64,000 nt of DNA, taken from assembly GCF_047920995.1 (NCBI RefSeq), contig NZ_JBLRWZ010000001.1, positions 85,396 through 149,395 of the forward strand. The letters are read 5' to 3'. Of the stretch, positions 9,237 through 17,723 are shown piece by piece. This DNA comes from Aliidiomarina sp047920995. GTDB lineage: Bacteria; Pseudomonadota; Gammaproteobacteria; Enterobacterales; Alteromonadaceae. The notes beneath the pieces are model-generated. The model did no database searches. It was not told the DNA's origin and saw nothing but the letters and a program-made list of their open reading frames with translations. Each line of letters starts with the position of its first letter. Within the stretch, counting starts at the first letter, position 1. The position numbers and the translations under genes were made by a program.

Positions 9237-9267
9237 TATTTGGTCCTTAGCTGAGTTTGCATGTGGT

Positions 9268-9921
9268 TTACCATTGTGGCCCTTCCTCAAGCGTTAGCTG
9301 AATACCACTGCGGCCGTTCACTGTTACCGCAGTATGCATCGCTTGGCGATTGTGGAAATAGATACGAAAGGGCACAAATTCGGTACTTTCAAAAATAAGT
9401 ACGGTGGGGCGTGGTATGCGCTTGTCAGGATCTTCCCTGCGCTCATCTCGGCCAAAAATCGCATCGCGCCCTTCACTCATATTATCGAGTAAACGGAAAT
9501 CGCCCATTTCTAATTCAAAATAATAGGGTTCGGAGAGGATTACTGGCCGCAGCGGCGGCTCTGCTTGCAACTGCCACTTGTTCTCGTACCACCGATAAAA
9601 ACGGTAGGTACTTTCGGCTTCATCAAATTCAATGCCATACACATAATTACGCAATAACGCTTGCTCGCGGGCGTGATGCACCTGCTGTAAAAAGCGCTCG
9701 GCATTGCTATTCACATCTTCATCAAAACGCGCGGTACTCGGTAAATTGAGCACCACAACCATGGCCCCAAGGCCGATAATTAAAATCGTTAGCATCACCT
9801 CAATAAGCGTGAAGCCCTGCGCACGATTGCTATTTTTCTTAGGCCTACCGCGATTGCGAGTGGCAAAAATGCCACTTAGCAAACTTACTGTGGGCAGCTG
9901 TATCAATCGCGTTTGCAGCAT
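9268..9921 (-). CDS. gspH: Type II secretion minor pseudopilin H
   Basis: GspH joins the major pseudopilin shaft to the tip. The helix FTLIEVMLTILIIGLGAMVV with Glu at +5 is clear, and the head contains GIEFDEAESTYRFYRW and a C-terminal GIQLTLEEGPQW-like end. The start is uncertain. The ATG at 9921, eight bases after gspG, gives 217 residues with an unusually long 36-residue leader (RGRPKKNSNRAQG before the cut). A TTG codon within the leader would give a more normal length. The still longer frame from 9996 lies inside gspG and is unlikely. Confidence 0.9.
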   Translation of the reverse strand: MLQTRLIQLPTVSLLSGIFATRNRGRPKKNSNRAQGFTLIEVMLTILIIGLGAMVVVLNLPSTARFDEDVNSNAERFLQQVHHAREQALLRNYVYGIEFDEAESTYRFYRWYENKWQLQAEPPLRPVILSEPYYFELEMGDFRLLDNMSEGRDAIFGRDERREDPDKRIPRPTVLIFESTEFVPFRIYFHNRQAMHTAVTVNGRSGIQLTLEEGPQW

Positions 9922-9928
9922 ACTGAGG

Positions 9929-10369
9929 CTATTGATCTTCTTGGCGATCGTGCATATTCCAAGTACCGATATCATCATCAGTGCCTGGTAAACCATCTGG
10001 GCCTACGCTAAAAATATCGTAACGGCCGAACTGGCCTGGGCTCAATAGGCGATACTCATTACCCCACGGATCATCAGGTAAGCGGCGAATATAGCCACCT
10101 TCGCGGAAACTACGCGGGCGCGGATCAATTTGCGGTGGTGTTACTAATGCCTCTAAACCCTGTTCGGTAGTTGGATACACACCATTATCAAGGCGATACA
10201 TTTCCAGCGCATTTTCTAATGCGGTGATATCCGACACCGCTTTTTGCCGTGTTGCCTGCTCGCGCTGGCCGAACACTTGCGGCACAACCAAGGTAGCGAG
10301 AATGCCCAAAATCACAATCACCACCATTAACTCGATCATCGAGAAACCTGTTTGTTTCTGCATTTTCAT
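9929..10369 (-). CDS. gspG: Type II secretion major pseudopilin G
   Basis: GspG is the main subunit of the periplasmic pseudopilus. The 146-residue precursor has leader MKMQKQTG, with cleavage before FSMIELMVVIVILGILATLV (Glu at +5). The conserved GspG body follows: TALENALEMYRLDNGVYPTT, EQGLEALV, GGYIRRLPDDPWGNEY, and the C-terminal calcium loop SVGPDGLPGTDDDIGTW. FSMIE instead of the commoner FTLIE is a small variation. It begins a few bases after gspF. Confidence 0.97.
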   Translation of the reverse strand: MKMQKQTGFSMIELMVVIVILGILATLVVPQVFGQREQATRQKAVSDITALENALEMYRLDNGVYPTTEQGLEALVTPPQIDPRPRSFREGGYIRRLPDDPWGNEYRLLSPGQFGRYDIFSVGPDGLPGTDDDIGTWNMHDRQEDQ

Positions 10370-10371
10370 AA

Positions 10372-11592
10372 TTAACCACCTGCTAACGTATTAAGAGCCA
10401 TTATTGGCATCAGTACTGCCAATACAATAAATAGAACTACAAATGCCATGGTTACAATTAATAGTGGCTCGAATATCTTCAAGCTTACATTTACCACAGC
10501 AGAAAACTCACTATCTTGGTTATCTGCACAGCGCCGCAACATTTGTTCTAGTTCACCACTTTTCTCACCTGATGCAATCATATGCAACATCATCGGTGGG
10601 AATAATTTGCTATCCGCCAATGCGGCTTTCAGGCTTGTACCTTCGCGCACTCTATCTGCGGCAATTTCTACTACTTCACGCATACGCATATTGCCAAGTA
10701 CCGATCCGGTAATGCGCAAGCCCTCCAATAAGGGTACCGCCGAGGCAGATAGAATACTGAGCGTACGGGCGAACCGCGAGGTATTAACAGTACGAACAAG
10801 ATTACCAATGAACGGCATTTTCAGTAGGCGTTTATCATATTTGTAGCGGTACTTTGGAACGAGTAATAAGCGCCGCATAACAATCACAGCAATGATTAGC
10901 GCCACTAACATATAGACACCGTAATCGCGCAAAGTTTCACTAATCGCGATCAAGATCTGTGTTACCACAGGCAAGCCTTGGCCCAAATCTTCGAACTGCT
11001 CCACAATTTGTGGCACTACTACAGCAAGCAAAAACGCCACCACACCAAAAGCTACAATCGAGAGCACAATGGGATACACTGCCGCCTGTTTAATTTGGCT
11101 ATTCATTGCTTGGCGTTGCTCGGTGTAATCGGCTAAACGATTCAACACTTCATCTAGATGGCCGGATTTCTCGCCCGCGCCCACCATGGCACAATACAAA
11201 TCATCAAATACTTTTGGAAAATCGCGCATACCATCGGCAAGGCTATAGCCTTCAACTACTCGGCTTCGCACCGACATCAACATTTTTTGTAAGCGCGGCT
11301 TATCGGTTTGCTCGGCTACAGCTAGTAACGCTTGCTCAATAGGCAAAGCCGCCGCCACAAGCGTTGCTAATTGGCGGGTAATTAATGCTAAATCATGGGT
11401 TTTAATTTTACTTTGCAAGAAACTGAACTTGCGTGAGTTCGCCGTTTCTTGCGCACGAGCCGGTTCCACTGCTATTGGCAACAAGCCTTGTTCGCGCAAT
11501 AGGGTACGAATTTGCCGTTCGGTATCGGCTTCTAATACGCCGTTCTTCTTGCGCCCTTGTTTATCGAGCGCTTCGTATGCATAGGCTGGCAT
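10372..11592 (-). CDS. gspF: Type II secretion inner-membrane platform protein F
   Basis: GspF is the polytopic core of the inner-membrane platform, working with GspE, GspL and GspM to assemble the pseudopilus. The 406 residues contain two repeated T2SSF domains (about 70-195 and 273-395), each with the pattern ALLAV/GEKSGHLDEVL and SGEKSGELEQML. There are three predicted membrane helices, near 170-190, 220-240 and 375-400. The N-terminal AYAYEALDKQGRKKNGVLEA motif is shared with PilC/GspF proteins. Its position between gspE and gspG identifies it as GspF rather than PilC. Confidence 0.96.
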   Translation of the reverse strand: MPAYAYEALDKQGRKKNGVLEADTERQIRTLLREQGLLPIAVEPARAQETANSRKFSFLQSKIKTHDLALITRQLATLVAAALPIEQALLAVAEQTDKPRLQKMLMSVRSRVVEGYSLADGMRDFPKVFDDLYCAMVGAGEKSGHLDEVLNRLADYTEQRQAMNSQIKQAAVYPIVLSIVAFGVVAFLLAVVVPQIVEQFEDLGQGLPVVTQILIAISETLRDYGVYMLVALIIAVIVMRRLLLVPKYRYKYDKRLLKMPFIGNLVRTVNTSRFARTLSILSASAVPLLEGLRITGSVLGNMRMREVVEIAADRVREGTSLKAALADSKLFPPMMLHMIASGEKSGELEQMLRRCADNQDSEFSAVVNVSLKIFEPLLIVTMAFVVLFIVLAVLMPIMALNTLAGG

Positions 11593-11595
11593 CGC

Positions 11596-13179
11596 TTATT
11601 CCTCTCGCGTAACGCGCAGCACTTCTTCTAACGCAGTAATGCCGGAAAGTACTTTATCACGGCCATCTTGGCGAATGCCCGGCGCTATTTTACGAACATA
11701 ACGTTCAATCGCCTGCTCGCCTTTACCGTTGTGCACGAGCTCACGCACTTGCTCATCCACCATGAGCATCTCATGGATACCTGTGCGGCCGCGGTAGCCG
11801 GTATGGTTGCACTTTGCACAACCTTTGGGACGATACAGATGAACAGGCTCTGCGCTACTTACACCAAGTAATTCACACTCTTCTGCAGAAGCGGTATGCG
11901 GCTGTTTACAATCTTTGCACAGCGTACGCACTAAGCGCTGGGAAATTACCGCTAACAAGCTAGACGATAGTAAGAATGGCTCGATACCCATGTCTTCCAA
12001 ACGTGTGAGGGCGCCAGCGGCGGTGTTGGTGTGCAAGGTGGATAGTACTAAGTGGCCAGTAAGTGACGCTTGCACCGCAATTTGCGCGGTTTCACTATCA
12101 CGAATTTCACCTACCATCACCACATCCGGATCTTGCCGTAAAATGGCCCGTAGCCCGCGCGCAAAGGTCATATCTACCCGCGCATTCACCTGCATTTGGC
12201 CAATCCCTTCAAGGGCATACTCAATTGGGTCTTCCACCGTTAAGATATTGCGATCTTTAGTGTTAATTTCCGAAAGCCCCGCATACAGAGTGGTACTTTT
12301 ACCGGAACCCGTAGGCCCTGTTACTAAAATAATGCCATGCGGCTTATGAATCAGTTCTGAGAATATTTTTCGGTTAGCGGCGGTCATGCCTAGCTGCGTT
12401 AAATCTAAGCGGGCATTGTTCTTATCAAGTAAACGTAATACCACTCGCTCACCATGGTTAGATGGCATGGTAGATACCCGCACATCAACCGCACGGCCAG
12501 CAATCAATAATGAAATACGGCCATCTTGCGGTAACCGTTTTTCCGCAATATCAAGCTGCGCCATTACCTTAATACGCGATACTAATAAGCTGGCAAGCTT
12601 ACGATTCGGCCGTAAAATTTCTCGCAGTACACCATCTACGCGAAAGCGGATTACCAAATCTTTCTCGAAGGTTTCGATATGAATATCAGAAGCACCTTCT
12701 TTAATAGCTTCACTGAGCATCGCGTTGATCAGTTTAATAATCGGCGCATCATCTTCACTATCGAGTAGATCTTCCGTTTGCGGTAATTCTTCCGCCAAAG
12801 AAAATAAATTCACTTCATTACCGATATCCTCCATCAACTGCTTCGCTTCCGAAGAATCCCGTTGATAGGCTTGGCTGAGTAAGCTATCGAAATCAGCAGC
12901 CGGGTGCACCTGCACTTGGAATGGCTGGCTTAATAAACGCCGCACTTCATGCAGTGTTTGCGGTTTAGGATAACTGCGGCTATGCAGAATCGGCTGCTCA
13001 TCTTGGTAAGTGAGCACCACCGAAAAGCGCTTGGCAAACGCATAAGGCAAGCGCTTATGCGGGCTATCTTCGCTCACTTCATCAAGTTCAGCCTCATTCG
13101 GCAACTGCTCAATTGCTTGCTTTACCGAGTTGCTGTCCGCTTCAATAAAACCGGTTTGCGGTGCTTGCTGCTCGCCCAT
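11596..13179 (-). CDS. gspE: Type II secretion ATPase E
   Basis: GspE is the cytoplasmic hexameric ATPase that drives pseudopilus assembly. The 527 residues have an N-terminal GspL-binding domain, the N2 domain (GASDIHIETFEKDLVIRFR), a Walker A motif GPTGSGKSTT near residue 290, an Asp box, and Walker B with the His box (DPDVVMVGEIRDSETAQ; TGHLVLSTLHTN). A zinc-binding tetracysteine pair is present (CKDC near 421, CAKC near 455), which marks GspE and PilB-type ATPases. Its ATG overlaps the gspD stop by one base (TAATG). Confidence 0.97.
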   Translation of the reverse strand: MGEQQAPQTGFIEADSNSVKQAIEQLPNEAELDEVSEDSPHKRLPYAFAKRFSVVLTYQDEQPILHSRSYPKPQTLHEVRRLLSQPFQVQVHPAADFDSLLSQAYQRDSSEAKQLMEDIGNEVNLFSLAEELPQTEDLLDSEDDAPIIKLINAMLSEAIKEGASDIHIETFEKDLVIRFRVDGVLREILRPNRKLASLLVSRIKVMAQLDIAEKRLPQDGRISLLIAGRAVDVRVSTMPSNHGERVVLRLLDKNNARLDLTQLGMTAANRKIFSELIHKPHGIILVTGPTGSGKSTTLYAGLSEINTKDRNILTVEDPIEYALEGIGQMQVNARVDMTFARGLRAILRQDPDVVMVGEIRDSETAQIAVQASLTGHLVLSTLHTNTAAGALTRLEDMGIEPFLLSSSLLAVISQRLVRTLCKDCKQPHTASAEECELLGVSSAEPVHLYRPKGCAKCNHTGYRGRTGIHEMLMVDEQVRELVHNGKGEQAIERYVRKIAPGIRQDGRDKVLSGITALEEVLRVTREE

Positions 13180-15269
13180 TACTGGCCTCCGCGTTCTGCT
13201 TCACGGCGGAGTTCTTCAGTTTCTCGGCGCCATTCATCAAGGAAACGCTGATATTCGAGCGGTAAATCGGCATCATCGCCCCACTCGGGTAATACCGGAA
13301 CAATATCGTTGCGGCGCAATGAAATTCCACGTTGGCGCTGTTCAATCTGTTGCGCACGAATGTAGCTATACTTGCGCTCGCTCAATTGCCCCATTCGCGT
13401 ATCATCACGAATAATAGTAGGGCGAATGAACACCATAAGGTTACGTTTGCGCGTAGTTACGCTGGTTGATTTGAATAAATGGCCAAACAGCGGAATATCA
13501 CCCAGTAACGGAACCTTCGATAGGCTTTCCTGGACATCTTCATCAATCAAGCCACCAAGCACAATAGTTTCACCATCACGAGCCAATACTGTGGTGCTTA
13601 ATTCCCGCTTGTTAAACGTGATATCCACTGCAGTTGAACCTGCAACACTAGAAACTTCTTGCTCAATAATCAGTTGCACCGAATCACCTTCGTTAATTTG
13701 CGGTGTTACCCGCAACCGCACACCTACTTCTTGGCGGTTAATGGTTTGGAACGGATTATCGTTATTCGCACTTGCTGTAGAGCCTGAAAGTGTTGGCACT
13801 TCTTGGCCCACTAAGATGCTTGCCTCTTGGTTATCAAGGGTAGTAATACTCGGTGCTGAAAGAATATTGGAATTGGTAGTAGTAGCAACCGCTTGCACTA
13901 CTGCCGCCCAGCCGTCTTGTACTGTACCTAACAACAAGCCATTGGCATTACCGAGTAAATTCGCTAGTAAGGTGAAATCACCTGGCCGATCTGGTTCGCG
14001 AGTAGTAAATTCATTGCCTGCGTTATCCACGCGAGTTACTTCTGAGCCACGTTGCGTTCGTGCCGCCAATGCGCCCACGCCGAGTTGACCAATAGGTACC
14101 ATTTGGCCGTTACTATGTTGCATTAGGCCAATATCTTCGCTGCCCCACTGAATCCCGAAGTTAGTGCCATCGCCTTCGAATACTTCAACGATAATCGCCT
14201 CTACTAATACCTGTGCACGGCGAATATCCAGTTGACTAATAACCCCTTCAATGGCGCGAATTACATCTAACTGCGCGGTAACCACAATGGCGTTGGTAGA
14301 TTCATGGGCTTCAATGCTTACCTCGCCGGCACGCCGCTGCTGACCCTGGCGCGCACTAGTGCCACCACTGCCGCCTGATGCTACTGCGCGCTCTTCAGCA
14401 ATAATGGTATCGGTCATACCACGTAGTAACTGCACCATATCTTCAGCTTTCGCATAACGAAGATAGAAAACGCGCGTGTTGCCGCTGGTTTGCATTTCTG
14501 TATCTAGCTGAGTAATTAACCGAACTACACGCTCGCGAGCGCGGGGTTCACCGCTTACCAACACGCGATTGGTGCGTTCATCCGCAGCAATACGTGGAAT
14601 TAATAATTCCGGAGTGCCTGAGGTTTGCTGAAAAATACTTTGTGCAATGCGCACCATTTCTGCTGCAGAAGCATGCTTCAATTGCACCACTTCAACATCT
14701 GAATTGCCCGCGCGATCTACGCGCTGAATAATTTCCGCTAACCGATTCAACAACGAAGCCCGACCAGATAGCATTACCACGTTCGATGGATCGTAAGTCA
14801 TTACGGCACCGCCGCTCGTTTGCTCGTTCAACTGGCGTAGCAAAGGTCCAAGTTCACGAACGGTTACATTTTGCAGGGGAATCACCCGCAACACCCATTC
14901 ATCACCACTGTAGCTATCGTCATCTACCACAGGAACTGGCGAAGATTTCGCATCACGATCCCGAATAACCTTGAGAACGTTGTTGTCCATGCGCACCACG
15001 GCATACCCGTAAACTTCCAATACGTTTAAAAAGAAACTGTAATATTGCTCGCGATCCATTGAGTAGTAGCTACGCACATTAATACGCCCACGCACTTCCG
15101 GATCAATAATAATGGTTTCTTCTAGGTTTCGGCTTACGGCCTGAATAAACTCGTTAATATCGGTGTTTTTGAAGCTTGCAGAAAACTCCTCTTGCGATAT
15201 CGCGCTTGTTGGCACTAGGGCAATACTTGCGGCAAATGTAAGAGAAAATAATCGAGATAGCATGCGCAT
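13179..15269 (-). CDS. gspD: Type II secretion secretin D
   Basis: GspD forms the outer-membrane secretin channel through which folded proteins leave. The 696 residues start with a cleavable signal peptide (about 1-25, ending near TSAISQ). The N0 domain follows (FSASFKNTDINEFIQAVSRN), then three N1-N3 repeats with VIPLQNVTVRELGPLLRQL and ATNAIVV-like patterns. The secretin core contains VGQEVPTLSGS, VGVRLRVTPQINEGD and VLGGLIDEDVQESLSKVPLLG, and the S domain is C-terminal. The insert RQGQQRRAG in N3 is low complexity. Whether a pilotin is encoded elsewhere cannot be seen. Confidence 0.97.
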   Translation of the reverse strand: MRMLSRLFSLTFAASIALVPTSAISQEEFSASFKNTDINEFIQAVSRNLEETIIIDPEVRGRINVRSYYSMDREQYYSFFLNVLEVYGYAVVRMDNNVLKVIRDRDAKSSPVPVVDDDSYSGDEWVLRVIPLQNVTVRELGPLLRQLNEQTSGGAVMTYDPSNVVMLSGRASLLNRLAEIIQRVDRAGNSDVEVVQLKHASAAEMVRIAQSIFQQTSGTPELLIPRIAADERTNRVLVSGEPRARERVVRLITQLDTEMQTSGNTRVFYLRYAKAEDMVQLLRGMTDTIIAEERAVASGGSGGTSARQGQQRRAGEVSIEAHESTNAIVVTAQLDVIRAIEGVISQLDIRRAQVLVEAIIVEVFEGDGTNFGIQWGSEDIGLMQHSNGQMVPIGQLGVGALAARTQRGSEVTRVDNAGNEFTTREPDRPGDFTLLANLLGNANGLLLGTVQDGWAAVVQAVATTTNSNILSAPSITTLDNQEASILVGQEVPTLSGSTASANNDNPFQTINRQEVGVRLRVTPQINEGDSVQLIIEQEVSSVAGSTAVDITFNKRELSTTVLARDGETIVLGGLIDEDVQESLSKVPLLGDIPLFGHLFKSTSVTTRKRNLMVFIRPTIIRDDTRMGQLSERKYSYIRAQQIEQRQRGISLRRNDIVPVLPEWGDDADLPLEYQRFLDEWRRETEELRREAERGGQ

Positions 15270-15280
15270 GTTGATCTTAC

Positions 15281-16258
15281 CTATTCGTTAGGAATACTTA
15301 ATTCTAGTTCTACTAAATCACCGTTGCGAAGCACCACAACGGTGGCGCTAGAAAGCAATTCGAGTTCATTCATTAAAGCCAATGCTTCTGCAGCATTGGT
15401 TAGATCGTAACCATTTAAGCTCATCGCGATGTCACCATCTTGAAAGCCTGCGGCACGAAATAATTCTGGGCTTGCCTTCGGAGAAAGCCGGTAGCCAACT
15501 AACTCACCCTCTCGTTGCACGGGGGTAATGTTGATGAGGTCATTAATATTGGTGTAATTCACCTCACCAATAGATTGTGGTAGCTCTCCGCTAGTGGCTG
15601 TATTTACTGGCGGAACTGGGGCTGCCCGTGCAGGGGCTGAACTGGTAAGTGAAAGCCCGCCATCGGAACCATCGCGGCCATCTAACATTAGGGTTTCTAA
15701 TCGGCCATTGTTTTCAAGAATAATGCGATCCGAATAAATCTCTCGTATAACCGCGCGGCTTGAGGAAATCGTTTCATCAATAATGTAGGTATTTTGATTA
15801 CCACCTTGCTGAATAATTGCCGCTGAACGGCTTGGCGTGGATGCTGCAGTAACTCCCACCAAAGTGATATTCAAAGTAGTTTGCGGCGCATCTTGCGGCT
15901 GCGAACGGGTTGGCGCAGCAGCGCCTCGTTCCCCAAATAGATTCATCTGTGTAATACGTTGGGTTTGCAGTGGTTGCGCGCGCTGTGTGCCACTTGGTGC
16001 GGCAGACACATTTAAGGATGTGGGTTCTGGTGGTGCGAGCATTTGCCACGTAATAGCCGCTGCAAGCCAAGCAGCCCAGAGCAACAACACTATTGCGATA
16101 GCGTTTATGGCAAGCTTAAACAAACGCTGTGGAGATGCGCTGATGCCTGTTCCTAATTGCCCTATTGCAGATTGCCCTGTTGCGGATTGCCCCGTTGTGG
16201 ATAACCCTACTCTGGTTTTTTTAAAGGCGAAACGCTGCAAGGAAAATGTTTTTTTCAT
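15281..16258 (-). CDS. gspC: Type II secretion protein C
   Basis: GspC connects the inner-membrane platform to the GspD secretin. From the ATG at 16258 the product has 325 residues; an ATG three codons upstream (16267) is an alternative. A basic cytoplasmic N-terminus contains a pentapeptide repeat (S-A/T-T/I-G-Q). One membrane helix follows near residues 50-70 (INAIAIVLLLWAAWLAAAI). The periplasmic homology region has TQRITQMNLFGERG and LNITLVGVTAA, and the C-terminal PDZ domain contains GYRLSPKASPELFRAAGFQD. It is the first gene of the 12-gene gsp operon. Confidence 0.94.
   Translation of the reverse strand: MKKTFSLQRFAFKKTRVGLSTTGQSATGQSAIGQLGTGISASPQRLFKLAINAIAIVLLLWAAWLAAAITWQMLAPPEPTSLNVSAAPSGTQRAQPLQTQRITQMNLFGERGAAAPTRSQPQDAPQTTLNITLVGVTAASTPSRSAAIIQQGGNQNTYIIDETISSSRAVIREIYSDRIILENNGRLETLMLDGRDGSDGGLSLTSSAPARAAPVPPVNTATSGELPQSIGEVNYTNINDLINITPVQREGELVGYRLSPKASPELFRAAGFQDGDIAMSLNGYDLTNAAEALALMNELELLSSATVVVLRNGDLVELELSIPNE
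16156..16215. repeat. 15-bp in-frame tandem repeat inside gspC
   Basis: Three near-identical 15-base units (16156-16170, 16171-16185, 16186-16200; core ATTGCCCTATTGCAG) are followed by a decayed fourth unit. On the minus strand they encode repeats of S-A/T-T/I-G-Q in the cytoplasmic tail of GspC, ahead of the membrane helix. Because the unit is a multiple of three, copy-number change would lengthen or shorten the tail without a frameshift. Confidence 0.85.
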
Positions 16259-16305
16259 ATATCTCATGCCTAAACGGCTATTAAATTTTTGTTATAATAT
16301 AGTTC

Positions 16306-16334
16306 ATTCTAGCCTGCTAATGTTCGAACAACAA
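16306..16334 (-). promoter_or_regulatory. Likely sigma-70 promoter of the gsp operon
   Basis: On the minus strand TTGTTG (-35), a 17-base spacer and TAGAAT (-10) lie about 40 to 50 bases before the gspC start. A second AT-rich TATAATAT block lies closer to the gene. The promoter faces left, away from hslR. Confidence 0.5.
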
Positions 16335-16416
16335 TGCGCAAAGGTGTAAAAATCTCCAAGTCTAAATGCTACACTAACAAGCATTCATTCCGGTATTCAT
16401 TACGAAGGTATTACAG

Positions 16417-16803
16417 ATGGCTGATGCAGCTGCAGTGCGCCTCGATAAATGGCTTTGGGCCGCCCGTTTTTTTAAAACTCGAGGCTTGGCCCGAGGTGCT
16501 GTGCAGGCAGGTAAAGTAACCTACAATGGCCAGCGAAGTAAACCCGCTAAATTAGTTGAAGTAGGTGCGGTAATTGTTACCCCTAGGGGCTTTGATAGTA
16601 TGGAAATTAATGTACTCGCGCTCAGCGAACAGCGCAAGAACGCCACCGAAGCGCAGAAGTTATATGCCGAAACAGCGGCTAGTGAAAAGCAACGTGCTGA
16701 GAATGCTGCTGCGCGCAAGCTACAGCAAATGTATAATCCCCATCCAGACCACCGCCCTGATAAAAAAGAGCGGCGCGAGCTCATTAAATTTAAGCATCAG
16801 TAA
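16417..16803 (+). CDS. hslR: Heat shock protein Hsp15 (ribosome-associated S4-domain protein)
   Basis: Hsp15 binds stalled 50S subunits that carry peptidyl-tRNA and helps recycle them after heat stress. The 128 residues open with an S4 RNA-binding domain (VRLDKWLWAARFFKTRGLA, GAVQAGKVTYNGQRSKPAK). A charged, helical C-terminal tail ends in DKKERRELIKFKHQ. A GAAGGT ribosome site precedes the ATG. It is followed 11 bases later by hslO, the usual hslRO pair, and is divergent from the gsp operon. Confidence 0.95.
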   Translation: MADAAAVRLDKWLWAARFFKTRGLARGAVQAGKVTYNGQRSKPAKLVEVGAVIVTPRGFDSMEINVLALSEQRKNATEAQKLYAETAASEKQRAENAAARKLQQMYNPHPDHRPDKKERRELIKFKHQ

Positions 16804-16814
16804 CAGGATCCAAT

Positions 16815-17684
16815 ATGTCTGTACAACAAGATTCAATTGCCCGCTTTTCGTTCACCAACCATGATGTACGTGGCGAACTGGTGCGCTTACAAAATAGCTA
16901 TAAAAGCTTACTGCAAGGGCACGATTATCCACAATCGGTGCAACAGTTACTAGGCGAATTGATGGCTGTTACCAGCTTACTTACCGCTACTTTGAAGTTT
17001 GCAGGGCACATTAATGTGCAAATTCAAGGCACAGGCCCGTTAAATTACGCCACAGTAAATGGCAGCCATAACCTTGAACTACGAGGTGCAGCGCGCCTAA
17101 CAGAAGCCCCAACCGGAAGCTCTTTTCGTGATTTAGTAGGCGATGGCGCGTATTTGGTAATTACCTTAACCCCCGAACAAGGCGAGAAATATCAAGGAGT
17201 TGTTGGTATTGAGGGTGATTCGTTAAGTTCAGCTGTAGAAAGCTATTTCCTGCAATCTGAGCAACTACCCACACGAATTTGGCTGTTTGCTGATCCAGGC
17301 CAAGGCGTGGCGGCAGGTTTATTTTTGCAGGTACTACCAGCGGGCACCAACACTGGCTCAAGCTTTGAACACGTAAATGCATTGGCAGCTACCATTACTG
17401 CGCAAGAACTGTATCAGTTATCTACAGAAGAAGTGTTGCACCGTTTATATCATGAAGAACAAGTAGAACTTTACCCCGAGCAAGCCGTGCAGTTTTTCTG
17501 TGGTTGTTCGCGGGAAAAAACTGCAGCAGCACTGCGCAATGTTCCACTTGCCGAGTTACATAACATTATTGCGCAAGATGGTGAGCTACGTTTAACCTGT
17601 GATTACTGCCTTACAGATTACGTATATAACAGCTTCGATGTGGAAGCGTTAAAAGCACATACTGCGCCCTCTCAGGCGCAGTAA
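16815..17684 (+). CDS. hslO: Redox-regulated chaperone Hsp33
   Basis: Hsp33 is a cytoplasmic holdase chaperone activated when oxidants strip zinc from its C-terminal Cys switch. The 289 residues have the N-terminal substrate-binding domain (VRGELVRLQNSYKSLLQGH, AVTSLLTATLKFAGHINVQ). The four zinc ligands follow in the family pattern CxC (about 229/231 in FFCGCSREK) and CxxC (about 262/265 in LTCDYCLTDY). It is cotranscribed with hslR and converges on der. Confidence 0.97.
   Translation: MSVQQDSIARFSFTNHDVRGELVRLQNSYKSLLQGHDYPQSVQQLLGELMAVTSLLTATLKFAGHINVQIQGTGPLNYATVNGSHNLELRGAARLTEAPTGSSFRDLVGDGAYLVITLTPEQGEKYQGVVGIEGDSLSSAVESYFLQSEQLPTRIWLFADPGQGVAAGLFLQVLPAGTNTGSSFEHVNALAATITAQELYQLSTEEVLHRLYHEEQVELYPEQAVQFFCGCSREKTAAALRNVPLAELHNIIAQDGELRLTCDYCLTDYVYNSFDVEALKAHTAPSQAQ
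17661..17682 (+). terminator. Hairpin at the end of hslO
   Basis: ACTGCGCC, a six-base loop and GGCGCAGT form a perfect 8-bp stem that includes the last codons of hslO. The T-run after it is missing, so intrinsic termination would be weak. It lies between the convergent hslO and der. Confidence 0.4.
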
Positions 17685-17723
17685 TCGGTGCTATTAAACT
17701 TCGCTGCTATTAGCGTGGTTGTA

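Noticed and set aside
13372..14088. 238-codon plus-strand frame
   Set aside because: Lies wholly antisense to gspD; composition is that of a codon-bias shadow with no family motif.
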